DNA of 64,000 nt from Aggregicoccus sp. 17bor-14 (GCF_009659535.1 NZ_VJZZ01000002.1:124001-188000); one strand, 5' to 3'; counted from the first letter of the stretch, positions 34,378 through 44,081 are shown. Numbers and translations: made by a program. Notes: a model not told the origin generated them from the letters alone.

Positions 34378-34405
34378 GTTCCCACGAAAAGGCCCCACAC
34401 CGGTC
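34377..34405 (+). promoter_or_regulatory. ECF-type promoter for the lipoprotein gene
   Basis: GGTTCCCA (34377-34384), 16 bases, CGGTC (34401-34405). The first base is the last base of the upstream stop codon. The start codon lies 56 bp after the proximal block. Confidence 0.8.
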
Positions 34406-34416
34406 CCACTCAGCGA

Positions 34417-34433
34417 GCGCCCCTGACGGGCGC
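34417..34433 (+). promoter_or_regulatory. Leader hairpin
   Basis: GCGCCC, loop CTGAC, GGGCGC, about 12 bp past the promoter and so near the mRNA 5' end. The paralogous gene at 35837 has a stronger hairpin at the same position, so it may affect mRNA stability or translation. Confidence 0.6.
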
Positions 34434-34460
34434 ACCGAGCACCCCGGAGGGGGAAAAGTC

Positions 34461-35747
34461 ATGACGAAGCACCTGCACCTGTTCTCGCTGTTCCTGCTGT
34501 CCTTGCTCTTCGCGCTCGCGGGCTGTGGCGACCCGGTGGTGGACCCCGGCTACCGCGGCGAGTCGCTGCTCACCGTCACGGGGGAGATGCGCACCGCGCC
34601 GGGCTACCACGCGCAGGGCCCGCTGCACGTGGCGATGGTGTGGTTCCCCACGTCGGTCATCGAGAGCGGGGATGGCGCCGAGGTCCCGGACGCCTTCGCG
34701 ATGGTGGCCGAGGACGCGGCCATCGAGGGCAGCTTCCCGCTCACCTACCGGCTGGACGTGTTCCAGCCGCCGCCCCCCGAGGCGATGGGCGCGTGGGGAC
34801 AGGGCCTGCCGGGCCGGGGCGCCATCGGGCTGGTCATCGCGTACGAGGACCTCAACGGCAACGGCAAGCTGGACCGCATCCCGCGCAACGGCGCGCCGCA
34901 GGACCGCATCGTGGGCGCCTCCACGTACGAGCCCGGCCGCCCGTACATGGTCCTCTACACGGACACGGCGCAGCAGGGCGTGCCCGCGGGCTTCAGCATC
35001 GGCGCTGCGGACGAGAGCGGCGAGCCCGCGGTGCTGCCGGCGTCCACGAAGCTCTCCCTCACCCTCACCCCGGGCGGGGACCTGTACGACGCGCTGGTGT
35101 GCGAGGCGGGCTGGGTCACGTACCTGTTCATCCCCGTGTGCGGCCTCGGTGGGAACGGTGAGGAGCAGCCGCCTCTCTCGGACCTCAACGTGTCGGGCGA
35201 CGTGAAGCTGAACGGCGGCCACCTCGACGTGGACCTGCGGGCCTCCATCGACAACGGCACGGGCTTCGAGGAGCTGCACGACGCGACCCTGAAGCTGGGC
35301 GGCCGGGAGCTCCCCTTCGACGCCACGAGCGGCCACTACGTGCTGAGCGAGGACGCGAGCACGCTGCTCACCCTGGGGCAGAAGATTCGCCTCGAGGTGA
35401 GCGCGCGCGGCCAGAGCACCTTCCGCGACCTGCAGGTGCCCGGCGCCTTCGACATCACGGCGCCCGGCGAGGGCGCGCACGCCTCCAGCACCCAGCCGCT
35501 GGCGGTGCAGTGGACGCAGGCGGCGGGCGCGACGGGCTACTCCGTGGAGCTCGAGACGCCCAACGTCTTCAACAGCGGCCCCGCGGACGAGGGCGCGCTG
35601 TCGAAGACCTACGACGGGCTGCTCGGCGAGGGTGATGCCCGCGTTCGCGTCGCCGCCAGGGGAGGCGTGGTGTCGGGGGCGGTCTTCGAGTCCTTCCTGA
35701 TCGACGTGAGCGTGGTGAAGGAGCAGTCCTTCGTGCTGGACCCGTGA
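34461..35747 (+). CDS. Exported lipoprotein with EF-hand-like loop and Ig-like C-terminal domain
   Basis: A 428-residue protein with a GGAGGGGGA ribosome site and a signal peptide ending in LFALAGC, a lipobox. The N-terminal half includes DLNGNGKLDRI, an EF-hand-like calcium loop. The C-terminal 195 residues (from LNVSGDVKLNGG) form a beta-sandwich with paralogous similarity to the whole of the next protein, sharing the blocks SEDASTLL, VPGAFDITAP and IDVSVVKEQSFVLDP. A regulated surface protein is likely. It is preceded by an ECF promoter motif and leader hairpin. Confidence 0.82.
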   Translation: MTKHLHLFSLFLLSLLFALAGCGDPVVDPGYRGESLLTVTGEMRTAPGYHAQGPLHVAMVWFPTSVIESGDGAEVPDAFAMVAEDAAIEGSFPLTYRLDVFQPPPPEAMGAWGQGLPGRGAIGLVIAYEDLNGNGKLDRIPRNGAPQDRIVGASTYEPGRPYMVLYTDTAQQGVPAGFSIGAADESGEPAVLPASTKLSLTLTPGGDLYDALVCEAGWVTYLFIPVCGLGGNGEEQPPLSDLNVSGDVKLNGGHLDVDLRASIDNGTGFEELHDATLKLGGRELPFDATSGHYVLSEDASTLLTLGQKIRLEVSARGQSTFRDLQVPGAFDITAPGEGAHASSTQPLAVQWTQAAGATGYSVELETPNVFNSGPADEGALSKTYDGLLGEGDARVRVAARGGVVSGAVFESFLIDVSVVKEQSFVLDP

Positions 35748-35756
35748 CAGCGCCCG

Positions 35757-35785
35757 GGTTCCCACGAAAGGGCACCCGGGCGGTC
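35757..35785 (+). promoter_or_regulatory. ECF-type promoter for the small paralogue
   Basis: GGTTCCCA (35757-35764), 16 bases, CGGTC (35781-35785). The stretch after GGTTCCCA begins CGAAA, as at 34385, so promoter and leader were duplicated together with the gene. Confidence 0.8.
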
Positions 35786-35794
35786 TTCCTGAGC

Positions 35795-35815
35795 GAGCGC
35801 CCACGGTGGGCGCTC
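35795..35815 (+). promoter_or_regulatory. Leader hairpin, 9-bp stem
   Basis: GAGCGCCCA, loop CGG, TGGGCGCTC, a perfect nine-base-pair stem about 10 bp past the promoter. The same arrangement at 34417 has a six-pair stem. Confidence 0.65.
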
Positions 35816-35836
35816 CGAGCTCCAGAAGGAAGACCC

Positions 35837-36454
35837 ATGCCGAACCCCTTGCTGGCCCGTGAGCCCCTCCGTCCCCGGGCCTCGCTGCTCCCGCCCTGGC
35901 CCGAGCTGTGTGTGCGAGGCCACGTGACGCTGAAGGCCGGGCGCCTCACGGTCGAGCTGAGTGCCTCGCTCGGCGACGGGGCGCCTCCCGGCGAGCTGGA
36001 GCTCTCGCTCGACCGCCGCATCATCCCCTTCGAGCCCGCGAGTGCGCGCTACACGCTGTGCGAAGACGCGAGCACGCTGCTCGTGCCCGGCGGTACGGTT
36101 CGCCTCGCGGTGCGTGCCCGCAGCCGGTGCACCTTTTGTGAGCTGCGGGTCCCCGGCGCCTTCGACATCACCGCACCGGCGGAGGGCACGCGCCTGTCGA
36201 GCATCGAGCCGCTGCGCTTGCGGTGGTCGCCGTCGGAGAGCGCCGAGCGGTACGCCATCGAGCTCGAGACGGCCGGCAGCCGCTACGGCGCGCCGGCGCC
36301 AGACGGTGCGTGCTCGCAGACCTTCCAGTTCTTCAGCGCGCAGGGGCCCACCGTCGTGCGGGTCACCGCGAGCACCGGGCTCCTCCGCGGCGCCGATTCC
36401 ATCGCGGTCGACGTGAGCGTGGTGAAGGAGCGGTCCTTCGTGCTCGAGCCCTGA
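35837..36454 (+). CDS. Truncated paralogue of the 34461 lipoprotein, no signal peptide
   Basis: A 205-residue protein with GAAGGA upstream. It matches only the C-terminal beta-sandwich of the lipoprotein at 34461: CEDASTLLVPGG, VPGAFDITAPAEG and VDVSVVKERSFVLEP are plainly shared. It lacks the lipobox and the N-terminal calcium-loop domain, so it would stay in the cytoplasm unless exported by another route. It probably arose by a duplication that included the promoter and leader hairpin. Extra cysteines (RSRCTFCELRV) appear that are absent from the parent. Confidence 0.78.
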   Translation: MPNPLLAREPLRPRASLLPPWPELCVRGHVTLKAGRLTVELSASLGDGAPPGELELSLDRRIIPFEPASARYTLCEDASTLLVPGGTVRLAVRARSRCTFCELRVPGAFDITAPAEGTRLSSIEPLRLRWSPSESAERYAIELETAGSRYGAPAPDGACSQTFQFFSAQGPTVVRVTASTGLLRGADSIAVDVSVVKERSFVLEP

Positions 36455-36670
36455 GGCGCGCGCGCATCACGCAAGGCTCGGAAGGAAGACGGGCGGGACG
36501 GCGGTGCCTCGCCTGCGCCGAGCGCGTGAGGGCGTCGGCCTGCGAGGCGCTCCGGGGTGACGCAGGCGAGGCCCCCCTCCGGGCGCGAAGGCGCGCGCTC
36601 CTGTTCTGAGATGTCGGGGGTTTTCCGGAACAATTTTCAGCCCTTGGCGTGCCCTCGGAAGCAGCGGGGT

Positions 36671-36694
36671 CCTGGAATGAAGCTTCATTCCAGG
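36671..36694. repeat. Perfect 24-bp palindrome
   Basis: CCTGGAATGAAG followed directly by its exact complement. It has no loop and a HindIII-like AAGCTT centre, and lies in a gene-free stretch. Confidence 0.85.
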
Positions 36695-36840
36695 CCTCTG
36701 CCGGGGGCTCTGGGGGGCTGGACGGAACGCTTCGTCCACGGCCCGTCGGGCTCGGAGGGGAGGCGCGATGGGCGCCGGGACGGAGTCTTCCGCCCCGGTG
36801 AGCCGACCCCTTCCGGTCGCAGTCCGGTGCGGAGCCAAAG

Positions 36841-36865
36841 CTCGGGACTTCTGAAAACTCCCGAG
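36841..36865. repeat. Inverted repeat, 7-bp stem
   Basis: CTCGGGA, 11-base A-rich loop, TCCCGAG, followed by GTTTGTAG. It could end a transcript from the left but the T run is poor. Confidence 0.5.
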
Positions 36866-37022
36866 GTTTGTAGTTAGCAGCGCACAGCGCCTCGCCCGAC
36901 ACCCCCCGCGCATCCCCCGAGCGAGGCGCAGGGCAACGCCCGCCCGCGCTCGGCGCCGAGGCAACGGGAACGTTCGCTCCGGCTTCCTCCAAGCCAGCAG
37001 TGTGCCGAGCCCACTCCGACGC

Positions 37023-38507
<1,485 letters not shown>

Positions 38508-38588
38508 GGTGCGGGGGTCCTCCGGTGAGGGGGAGGACCACCCTAGTCCAGCCGAGGGGCCGGTCGCCGGGTCGCTGCGGCGCAGGTG

Positions 38589-38822
38589 CTAGTAGGGCGA
38601 CGGACCGCCCGGGGTCTGCTGGCGGCGGCTCGCCATGAAGCGGCGGGCGCCGTACGCCGCGAGGCCGCCCAGGGCCATGCGCCCCAGCGGGCTCGAGAGG
38701 AAGCCGCTGCTCTGGGCGCGGCCGCGCCCGAGGCGCGCGTAGCTGCCGCGCCGCGAGCCGAAGCCGCCGCCGTAGCCGCGACGGCGAGAGTTGCCACCCA
38801 GCAGTGAGCTCAAGAGACCCAT
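38589..38822 (-). CDS. Small Gly/Arg-rich protein, 77 aa
   Basis: A 77-residue basic protein with AAAGGAGC ahead of the ATG at 38822. It starts MGLLSSLLGGNSRRRGYGGG and has an Arg/Gly/Ser-rich middle, then LGRMALGGLAAYGARRFMASRR and a Pro-rich tail. The short hydrophobic stretch might touch a membrane. It is not in a family I recognise. The strong ribosome site supports it being a gene. Confidence 0.65.
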   Translation of the reverse strand: MGLLSSLLGGNSRRRGYGGGFGSRRGSYARLGRGRAQSSGFLSSPLGRMALGGLAAYGARRFMASRRQQTPGGPSPY

Positions 38823-38937
38823 GGTGTTGCTCCTTTTGGTGAGGGGAGGGAGCAAAGCTGCGGATTCACCCGGGACCCGGGCAGCCTTCCCGCTCACCCC
38901 ACGCATGCGCGCCGCACGACCGCAGGGCAGGCGGCCT

Positions 38938-39516
38938 TCAGCCCTCTGCGAGCGTGCGCGCCGCCGGGTCCGAGGCGAGCAGGCCGTACACGTGCTGGTC
39001 CACGAGCCTGCCCGCCTTGAGGCCCCGCCCGCGCAGCGTGCCCTCGCGCACGAAGCCCAGCCGCTCGAGCACCCGCGCGCTGCCGGCGTTCGCCACGGCG
39101 CAGCGGGCCTCCAGCCGGAGCAGGCCCCCCGCGCGCTCGCGCAGCGCCCACCCGGCCAGCGCCCCCGCGGCCTCGGTCGCGTAGCCCTGGCCCCAGTGGG
39201 CGCGGCCCAGCGCGAAGCCGAGCTCGAGCACGTGCGTCTCCTTGCCCCACCAGAAGAGCCCGAGGTGGCCGATGAGGGGCGCATCCGGACTGTCCGCGAG
39301 GGTGATGCCCAGCGGTCGTAAGAGCCCCGCCGCCGCGCCCCGCTCGGCCTCCTCCGCCCAGGCCTCGCTCTGCGCGGGCTCGGTGAAGGGCCCCCAGGAC
39401 ACCCAGCGCGTCACCTCCGGGTCGCTCGCGTAGGCGAAGTGCGCGGTCGCGTCCGCGCGGCGCACGCCGCGGATGAGCAGGCGAGGGGTGCGCAGGGGCG
39501 CGAAGGGCGGGGGCAT
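38938..39516 (-). CDS. GNAT-family N-acetyltransferase, RimJ/RimL type
   Basis: A 192-residue acetyltransferase. The opening FAPLRTPRLLIRGVRRADA and later FALGRAHWGQGYATEAAGALAGWALRE (acetyl-CoA-binding motif A) and NAGSARVLERLGFVREGTLR (motif B) match the RimJ/RimL-like branch, which acetylates protein N-termini or small amines. The ATG at 39516 marks the start of conserved sequence. It is divergent from the sigma-54 activator gene. Confidence 0.9.
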   Translation of the reverse strand: MPPPFAPLRTPRLLIRGVRRADATAHFAYASDPEVTRWVSWGPFTEPAQSEAWAEEAERGAAAGLLRPLGITLADSPDAPLIGHLGLFWWGKETHVLELGFALGRAHWGQGYATEAAGALAGWALRERAGGLLRLEARCAVANAGSARVLERLGFVREGTLRGRGLKAGRLVDQHVYGLLASDPAARTLAEG

Positions 39517-39638
39517 GGGCGCGAGTATGCCTGCACGCGGGGGTCTGGTCCCGGGGGGCAACGTCGCCGCGGGCGCCGCGGCGTTACCTTGCGCCCCGGA
39601 GCGTCGAGGAGGGGAGGGGGAAGGGCGGACGCGCACCG

Positions 39639-41033
39639 ATGAGCGAGTGCTGGGTGCAGACGCTGGACGAGGCGTCGCGGGGCCACGGTGTGCACCTCGC
39701 CGCGGCGCTGCAGCGTGCGGGGCTCCCCGCGGCGCCGCTCGCGGAGGCCGCGGCGCAGGGGCCCGGCGTGCTGCTCGCGCCGGACGCCGGCCCCGCCACG
39801 CTGCAGGCCCTGCGCGAGCTGCGGCAGCGGCCCGGGGCGCGCGTGCTGGTGGTGCTGCTGCCCGGGCAGGCCCCGGGCTGCGAGGCGTACTGGCTGCTCC
39901 TGCGCGGCGGGGCCTCGGACGTGCTCGCGTGGGAACAGCTCGAGCACCCGGTGGAGGAGATCGCCGTGCGGCTCGAGCGCTGGCGGGCGGTGGGGGCGCT
40001 GCTCGACTCGGCCTGCGTGCGCGAGCACCTGGTGGGCACCTCGCCCGCGTGGCTCCCGGTGCTGCAGCAGGTGGTGGAGGTGGCCGCCTTCACGGACGCC
40101 TCGGTGCTGCTGCTGGGGGAGAGCGGCACCGGCAAGGAGGAGGTGGCGCGGCTCATCCACGCGCTGGATGCGCGGCCCGACAAGCGGGAGCTCGTCACCC
40201 TGGACTGCGGGACGGTGATGCCGGAGCTCAGCGGCAGCGAGTTCTTCGGGCACGAGCGCGGCGCCTTCACCGGCGCCGTCACCGCGCGCGACGGCGCCTT
40301 CGCGCTGGCGGACGGCGGCACGCTGTTCCTCGACGAGGTGGGCGAGCTGCCGGCCCCGCTGCAGGCGCAGCTGCTGCGCGCGGTGCAGGAGCACACCTTC
40401 AAGCGCGTGGGCAGCAACGTCTGGCAGCACGCGGACTTCCGGCTCGTGTGCGCGACGAACCGCGACCTGGAGGGGGAGGTGGCGCGCGGGGCCTTCCGCC
40501 GCGACCTCTACCACCGGCTCGCCGCATGGGTGTGCCGCCTGCCGCCGCTGCGCGAGCGCCCCGAGGACATCCTGCCGCTCGCGCGCCACTTCATCGGCGC
40601 GGCGCGTCCCGGCCGCCCGCCCCTGCAGCTGGGCGCCCCGGTGCGCGAGTACCTGCTGCGCCGCAGCTACCCGGGCAACGTGCGCGAGCTGCGCCAGCTG
40701 GTGCTGCGGCTGTGCAAGCGCCACGTGGGAGAGGGGCCCCTGAGCGTGGGAGACATGCCTCCGGAGGAGCTGCCGGCTGCGCAGCGCATCACGGTGGACG
40801 CGGTCGTGAGCCCTGGAGGCGTGGCCGGTGAGCCCTGGCAGGAGGCGTTTCGCGCCTCCATCCGTCGCGCGCTCGGGCTCGGCGTGGGGCTCAAGGAGAT
40901 CGGCCGAATCGCGGCGGACACGGCCATCCAGCTCGCGTTGGGCGAGGAGGAGGGCAACCTGCAGCGCGCCGCGCGAAGGCTCGGAGTGACGGACCGCGCC
41001 CTGCAGCTGCGCCGCGCCCAGCACGGCAACTGA
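39639..41033 (+). CDS. Sigma-54-dependent transcriptional activator
   Basis: A 464-residue activator of RpoN-dependent promoters. An N-terminal degenerate receiver-like domain (about residues 1-120) lacks a clear phospho-acceptor Asp. The AAA+ domain has Walker A GESGTGKE, the sigma-54 contact GAFTGA, Walker B GGTLFLDEVGELP and the RDLYHRL region. The C-terminus has a Fis-like helix-turn-helix (GNLQRAARRLGVTDRALQLRRAQHG). Its target genes are not known. The stop is four bases from the end of a convergent operon. Confidence 0.92.
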   Translation: MSECWVQTLDEASRGHGVHLAAALQRAGLPAAPLAEAAAQGPGVLLAPDAGPATLQALRELRQRPGARVLVVLLPGQAPGCEAYWLLLRGGASDVLAWEQLEHPVEEIAVRLERWRAVGALLDSACVREHLVGTSPAWLPVLQQVVEVAAFTDASVLLLGESGTGKEEVARLIHALDARPDKRELVTLDCGTVMPELSGSEFFGHERGAFTGAVTARDGAFALADGGTLFLDEVGELPAPLQAQLLRAVQEHTFKRVGSNVWQHADFRLVCATNRDLEGEVARGAFRRDLYHRLAAWVCRLPPLRERPEDILPLARHFIGAARPGRPPLQLGAPVREYLLRRSYPGNVRELRQLVLRLCKRHVGEGPLSVGDMPPEELPAAQRITVDAVVSPGGVAGEPWQEAFRASIRRALGLGVGLKEIGRIAADTAIQLALGEEEGNLQRAARRLGVTDRALQLRRAQHGN

Positions 41034-41037
41034 GCCC

Positions 41038-41862
41038 CTAGCAGCTGCCCATCCCTGCCGCCCTCCACGGATCCCTCACCTCGTCCTCCGGCGCCGCCGC
41101 GCTCACCCGGGGAGGCCTTCCCCGCGGGCTGCGCCTCACCCGCGCCAGCAGCCGCAGCAGGTTCCCGCCCAGCACCTGCCGCTCGTCCTCCGCGCTCAGG
41201 CCCAGCAGCCGCACCTTGGCCAGCTCCACCCCGGGGTGCAGCCACGGCCCATCCGAGCCGAACAGGACCTTGTGGGCCCCCGCCCGCTGCACCGCCTCCT
41301 CGAGCAGGTCGAAGCGCCGCACCCCCGAGGTGTCCACGTACACCTGCTCGTGGCGCGCGAGCACGTCCAGCATCCCGCGCTGCGCCCCCCAGTCGTCCGC
41401 GAAGCTGCCCAGGTGGGGGATGATGAAGGCGACCTCGGGGTACTCGGTGGCGAGCAGCTCCACCTGGGAGACCTCGCCCATCACGTCGTAGAGCACGGGG
41501 AGGGAGAAGGCGCGCGCCGCCTCGCACACCTCGCGGGTGATGCGCGCGTCGTGGCGGTGCACCTTGAGGCCGCACAGCCCCAGCTCCTGCACGGCCTCGC
41601 GCACGTGCGCGAGCACCTGCCCGCGCTCGCGGGCGGCGTTCACGCACGCGAAGCCGAGGAAGCGCCCGGGCTGCGCGGCCACCCGGCGCGCCACCCCGCG
41701 GTTCGCCGCGGGGTAGTCGGAGTGGAAGGCGGAGAAGAGCACGGTGCGCGCGATGCCCGCGGCCTGCGCGCGGCGCAGGTAGGCCTCGAGCGGCGCGCCC
41801 GTGTCCCAGGGGCCGGTGAGCCCGTCTCCCTGACCTGCGTGGCAGTGGCAGTCGATGACCAT
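41038..41862 (-). CDS. Amidohydrolase-superfamily metal hydrolase
   Basis: A 274-residue TIM-barrel hydrolase of the amidohydrolase-2 kind. Metal ligands are visible as IDCHCHAG at the N-terminus, CGLKVHRHD, the His in IIPHLGSF and the Asp in GSDGPW. The C-terminal 30 residues are a basic, Pro-rich tail ending WRAAGMGSC. Substrate unknown. It is the last gene of a six-gene minus-strand operon, with only one base between its start and the stop of the GIY-YIG-like gene. Confidence 0.85.
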   Translation of the reverse strand: MVIDCHCHAGQGDGLTGPWDTGAPLEAYLRRAQAAGIARTVLFSAFHSDYPAANRGVARRVAAQPGRFLGFACVNAARERGQVLAHVREAVQELGLCGLKVHRHDARITREVCEAARAFSLPVLYDVMGEVSQVELLATEYPEVAFIIPHLGSFADDWGAQRGMLDVLARHEQVYVDTSGVRRFDLLEEAVQRAGAHKVLFGSDGPWLHPGVELAKVRLLGLSAEDERQVLGGNLLRLLARVRRSPRGRPPRVSAAAPEDEVRDPWRAAGMGSC

Positions 41863-41863
41863 G

Positions 41864-42979
41864 TCAGGGCTGCTGCAGCTCGAAGCGCATGCCGGCGGTG
41901 AGCTGCAGGTGCTGCCCGTCGTAGGCCTGGATGAGGTGCTGCACGGCCTCCAGCTCGCGCCGCTTCGCCGCCGTCTTCGCAGGGCCTGCGCGCTTGAGGG
42001 CCGCGAGGCGGCGGCGCGCGCTGGGCAGCACCTTCGCGGCGAGGGCCGGGGGCAGCAGGTTCTGGATGCTCAGCACGCCGCTCGTCTCGAACGCGAGGAT
42101 GGAGGAGCGGTTGCGCAGGCTGCGGCCCAGCCCGCTGATGAGCAGCACCCGGTTGACGGCGTGCTCCGCCGTCTTGCGCGCCACGTCTCCGCCCTTCAGC
42201 GCTCCGAACCACAGCGTGAGCGGGCGCAGCAGCGGCCCCACGTCCAGCAGGCCCACCTGGTAGACACCCTGCAGCCGCTTCCACCAGCGCCGCTCGAGGT
42301 CGTCCGCCTCGCCCACGTAGGCGGGAGGGGCCCCGGGCGTGGCGGAGTGCACCACGAGGTACAGCCCGCTCCCGTGCGGCAGCCCCGCGAGGGGCCGCTT
42401 GAGCGCGAAGTCCGTGAGTGCGAAGGGCGCCGCGCGCCAGGTGAGGCCGAGCTGGCCGCTGCGCCGGGCGGGGGTCTCGCGCTCGAAGCCGAGCTCGGGC
42501 TCGGACGCGGCATCCGCCGCGGGCTCGCCGGCGGGCTGCGCGGCTCCGTCCGCGGCAGCGGCGTCGGCGCCGTCCGGTGCGCCGGCGTCCGCAGCGGCGT
42601 CGGCCGGCGGCTCGGTGGGCTCGGTGGGCTCGGTGGGCTCGGTGGGCTCCGCAGGCTCCGGGGCGGGCTCGGCCGCGGCAGGCGGCGGCGAGAAGGCGGG
42701 CCAGGCGACGGGCGCACCGCTCACGAGCCAGGGCCGGCGCGCCAGGAGCCAGGCCCAGCGCGGCACGCGCCTGCCGCCGTGGGACGCGGGGCGCGGCGCC
42801 GCTCGCGGGCTGCGCGGAGCGGGCCGTCCCCTGCGCCCACCCCCCGCGCGGAACGAGCCACGGCGGCCTCCGCGCATCTCCTCCTCGAGCTCACCGCCCC
42901 GCTCACCGGGCAGCCCACCCTCGAATGCCTGCTGCAGCGCTCCCTGCAGCTCTCCGTCGTGCTGGTACCATTTCGCCAT
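41864..42979 (-). CDS. GIY-YIG-like protein with low-complexity linker
   Basis: A 371-residue protein. The N-terminal 75 residues are Arg/Gly-rich, then comes an Ala/Pro/Glu spacer with four TEP triplets and a further acidic stretch. From about residue 205 the segment GSGLYLVVHS, then AYVGEADDLERRWWKRL, matches the GIY-YIG nuclease signature (GLY...YVG followed by an Arg). Whether the catalytic Glu is present is not certain. It begins inside the end of the PLP-enzyme gene (77-base overlap) after a strong GGAGG site. Confidence 0.65.
   Translation of the reverse strand: MAKWYQHDGELQGALQQAFEGGLPGERGGELEEEMRGGRRGSFRAGGGRRGRPAPRSPRAAPRPASHGGRRVPRWAWLLARRPWLVSGAPVAWPAFSPPPAAAEPAPEPAEPTEPTEPTEPTEPPADAAADAGAPDGADAAAADGAAQPAGEPAADAASEPELGFERETPARRSGQLGLTWRAAPFALTDFALKRPLAGLPHGSGLYLVVHSATPGAPPAYVGEADDLERRWWKRLQGVYQVGLLDVGPLLRPLTLWFGALKGGDVARKTAEHAVNRVLLISGLGRSLRNRSSILAFETSGVLSIQNLLPPALAAKVLPSARRRLAALKRAGPAKTAAKRRELEAVQHLIQAYDGQHLQLTAGMRFELQQP
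42611..42649. repeat. Tandem 9-bp repeats coding for TEP triplets
   Basis: Four direct copies of CTCGGTGGG plus a partial copy. On the coding strand they give the Thr-Glu-Pro repeats of the GIY-YIG-like protein, and they are a likely site of length change. Confidence 0.85.
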
Positions 42980-44063
42980 CGCGTACCTCCGCTTGCTTCC
43001 GTGTGCCCTGTGCGCCGTCCAGCGCCTCGGCGAGCGCGGCGGCGCCCGCCTCCAGCTCGCTGCGGGTGTGGCGCGCGGTGAGCAGCAGGCTCACCGAGCG
43101 GCGCGGCCCGCAGCGCCCGCGCTGCAGCACCGCGCGCACCCCGCGCCGCCGCAGCCGCCCCTCGAGCGCGGCCGGGTCCACCGCGTCCGGCAGCGCCAGC
43201 CGCTGCACGGGGAAGAGCCCGCCCGAGGCCCGCAGCCCCGCCTCGGCGAGCCGCGCGCGCAGCTCCCGCACGCGCCGCGCGAGCCGCGCGCGCAGGGCCT
43301 CCCCCCGCGCTGCGTTGAGGGCGAGCGCACGCTGCGCGGCCCGCAGCACCGCGAGCGAGGGCGGGCTGCAGTGCACCCGCGTCTCCCCCCGCTCCTCCAT
43401 TTGCGCGAGGCAGGCCTCGCTCCCGGCCGCCACGGCGAGCGGCACCCCGAAGGCCTTGGCGAGCGAGGCGCACCACAGCACCTGCGGCCCGCCCACCCCC
43501 GCGCGGCGCAGCGAGCCTCCGCCCCCCGCGCCGTAGGCGCTGCCCGCGCGGGGCGTCCCCCACACCCCGAGCGCCTGCGTGTCGTCCAGCACGAGCAGCC
43601 CGCCGCAGGGGCGCAGCAGCTCGAGGTAGCGCGCGAGCGGAGCGGCCCTCCCGCAGCCCGCGCAGAAGCCGTCCACGAGCACCAGCGCGCGCCCACCCGC
43701 GGCCTGCTGGAGCTGCCGCTGCAGCGCCTCGGGCCGGTGGTGCGCGAAGCCGCGCGCGGGCACCCCGCGTGCCGCCGCGCGCTCCAGGGCCCAGCGCGCC
43801 ACGGGGTAGCTGCCCTCGTCCCACAGCAGCACCCCGGCCCCTGGGGCGAGCGCTCCGAACACGTCGAAGAACAGGTGCAGCGTGGAGGGGGAGAGCAGCG
43901 CGCGCGGAGCCCCCGCCAGCCGCGCGAGCGCGCGCGCCACCTCGGCGCTCTCCTCGGGCTCGCCCAGCGCCGCGGGCCTCCCCGAGCTCAGGCACTCCCA
44001 GGGAGCGAGGGCCCGGCTCTCGTGGTGCAGGCCCAGGTAGAGCGCGCTGGTGAAGTCGAGCAC
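42903..44063 (-). CDS. PLP-dependent enzyme, alpha-oxoamine synthase-like
   Basis: A 386-residue fold-type I PLP enzyme resembling the AONS/KBL group. The cofactor aspartate is in LVLDDTQALGVWG and the Schiff-base lysine in CASLAKAFGVPLAV; the N-terminal LDFTSALYLGLHH stretch fits the family. Such enzymes join amino acids with acyl-CoA thioesters, but substrate and product are unknown here. Its end overlaps the start of the GIY-YIG-like gene. It lies 18 bp after the low-complexity protein gene in the operon. Confidence 0.8.
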   Translation of the reverse strand: MLDFTSALYLGLHHESRALAPWECLSSGRPAALGEPEESAEVARALARLAGAPRALLSPSTLHLFFDVFGALAPGAGVLLWDEGSYPVARWALERAAARGVPARGFAHHRPEALQRQLQQAAGGRALVLVDGFCAGCGRAAPLARYLELLRPCGGLLVLDDTQALGVWGTPRAGSAYGAGGGGSLRRAGVGGPQVLWCASLAKAFGVPLAVAAGSEACLAQMEERGETRVHCSPPSLAVLRAAQRALALNAARGEALRARLARRVRELRARLAEAGLRASGGLFPVQRLALPDAVDPAALEGRLRRRGVRAVLQRGRCGPRRSVSLLLTARHTRSELEAGAAALAEALDGAQGTRKQAEVRDGEMVPARRRAAGSAAAGIRGWAAR

Positions 44064-44081
44064 GGCCGCCCGCCCCCCGCC

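Larger units (their letters stand above)
36455..37022. other. Intergenic, 568 bp, palindromes but no gene
   Basis: Lies between the end of the ECF-linked genes and the stop of the glycerol kinase gene. Open frames are Arg/Pro-rich and look like chance frames. It contains a perfect 24-bp palindrome at 36671, a seven-pair hairpin at 36841-36865, and several short runs of A+T that contrast with neighbouring genes. These may be transcript ends or protein-binding sites. Confidence 0.5.

Noticed and set aside
36467-36964. 165-codon minus-strand frame in the 568-bp gap
   Set aside because: Arg/Pro-rich with no domain and reading straight through a perfect palindrome; treated as chance.
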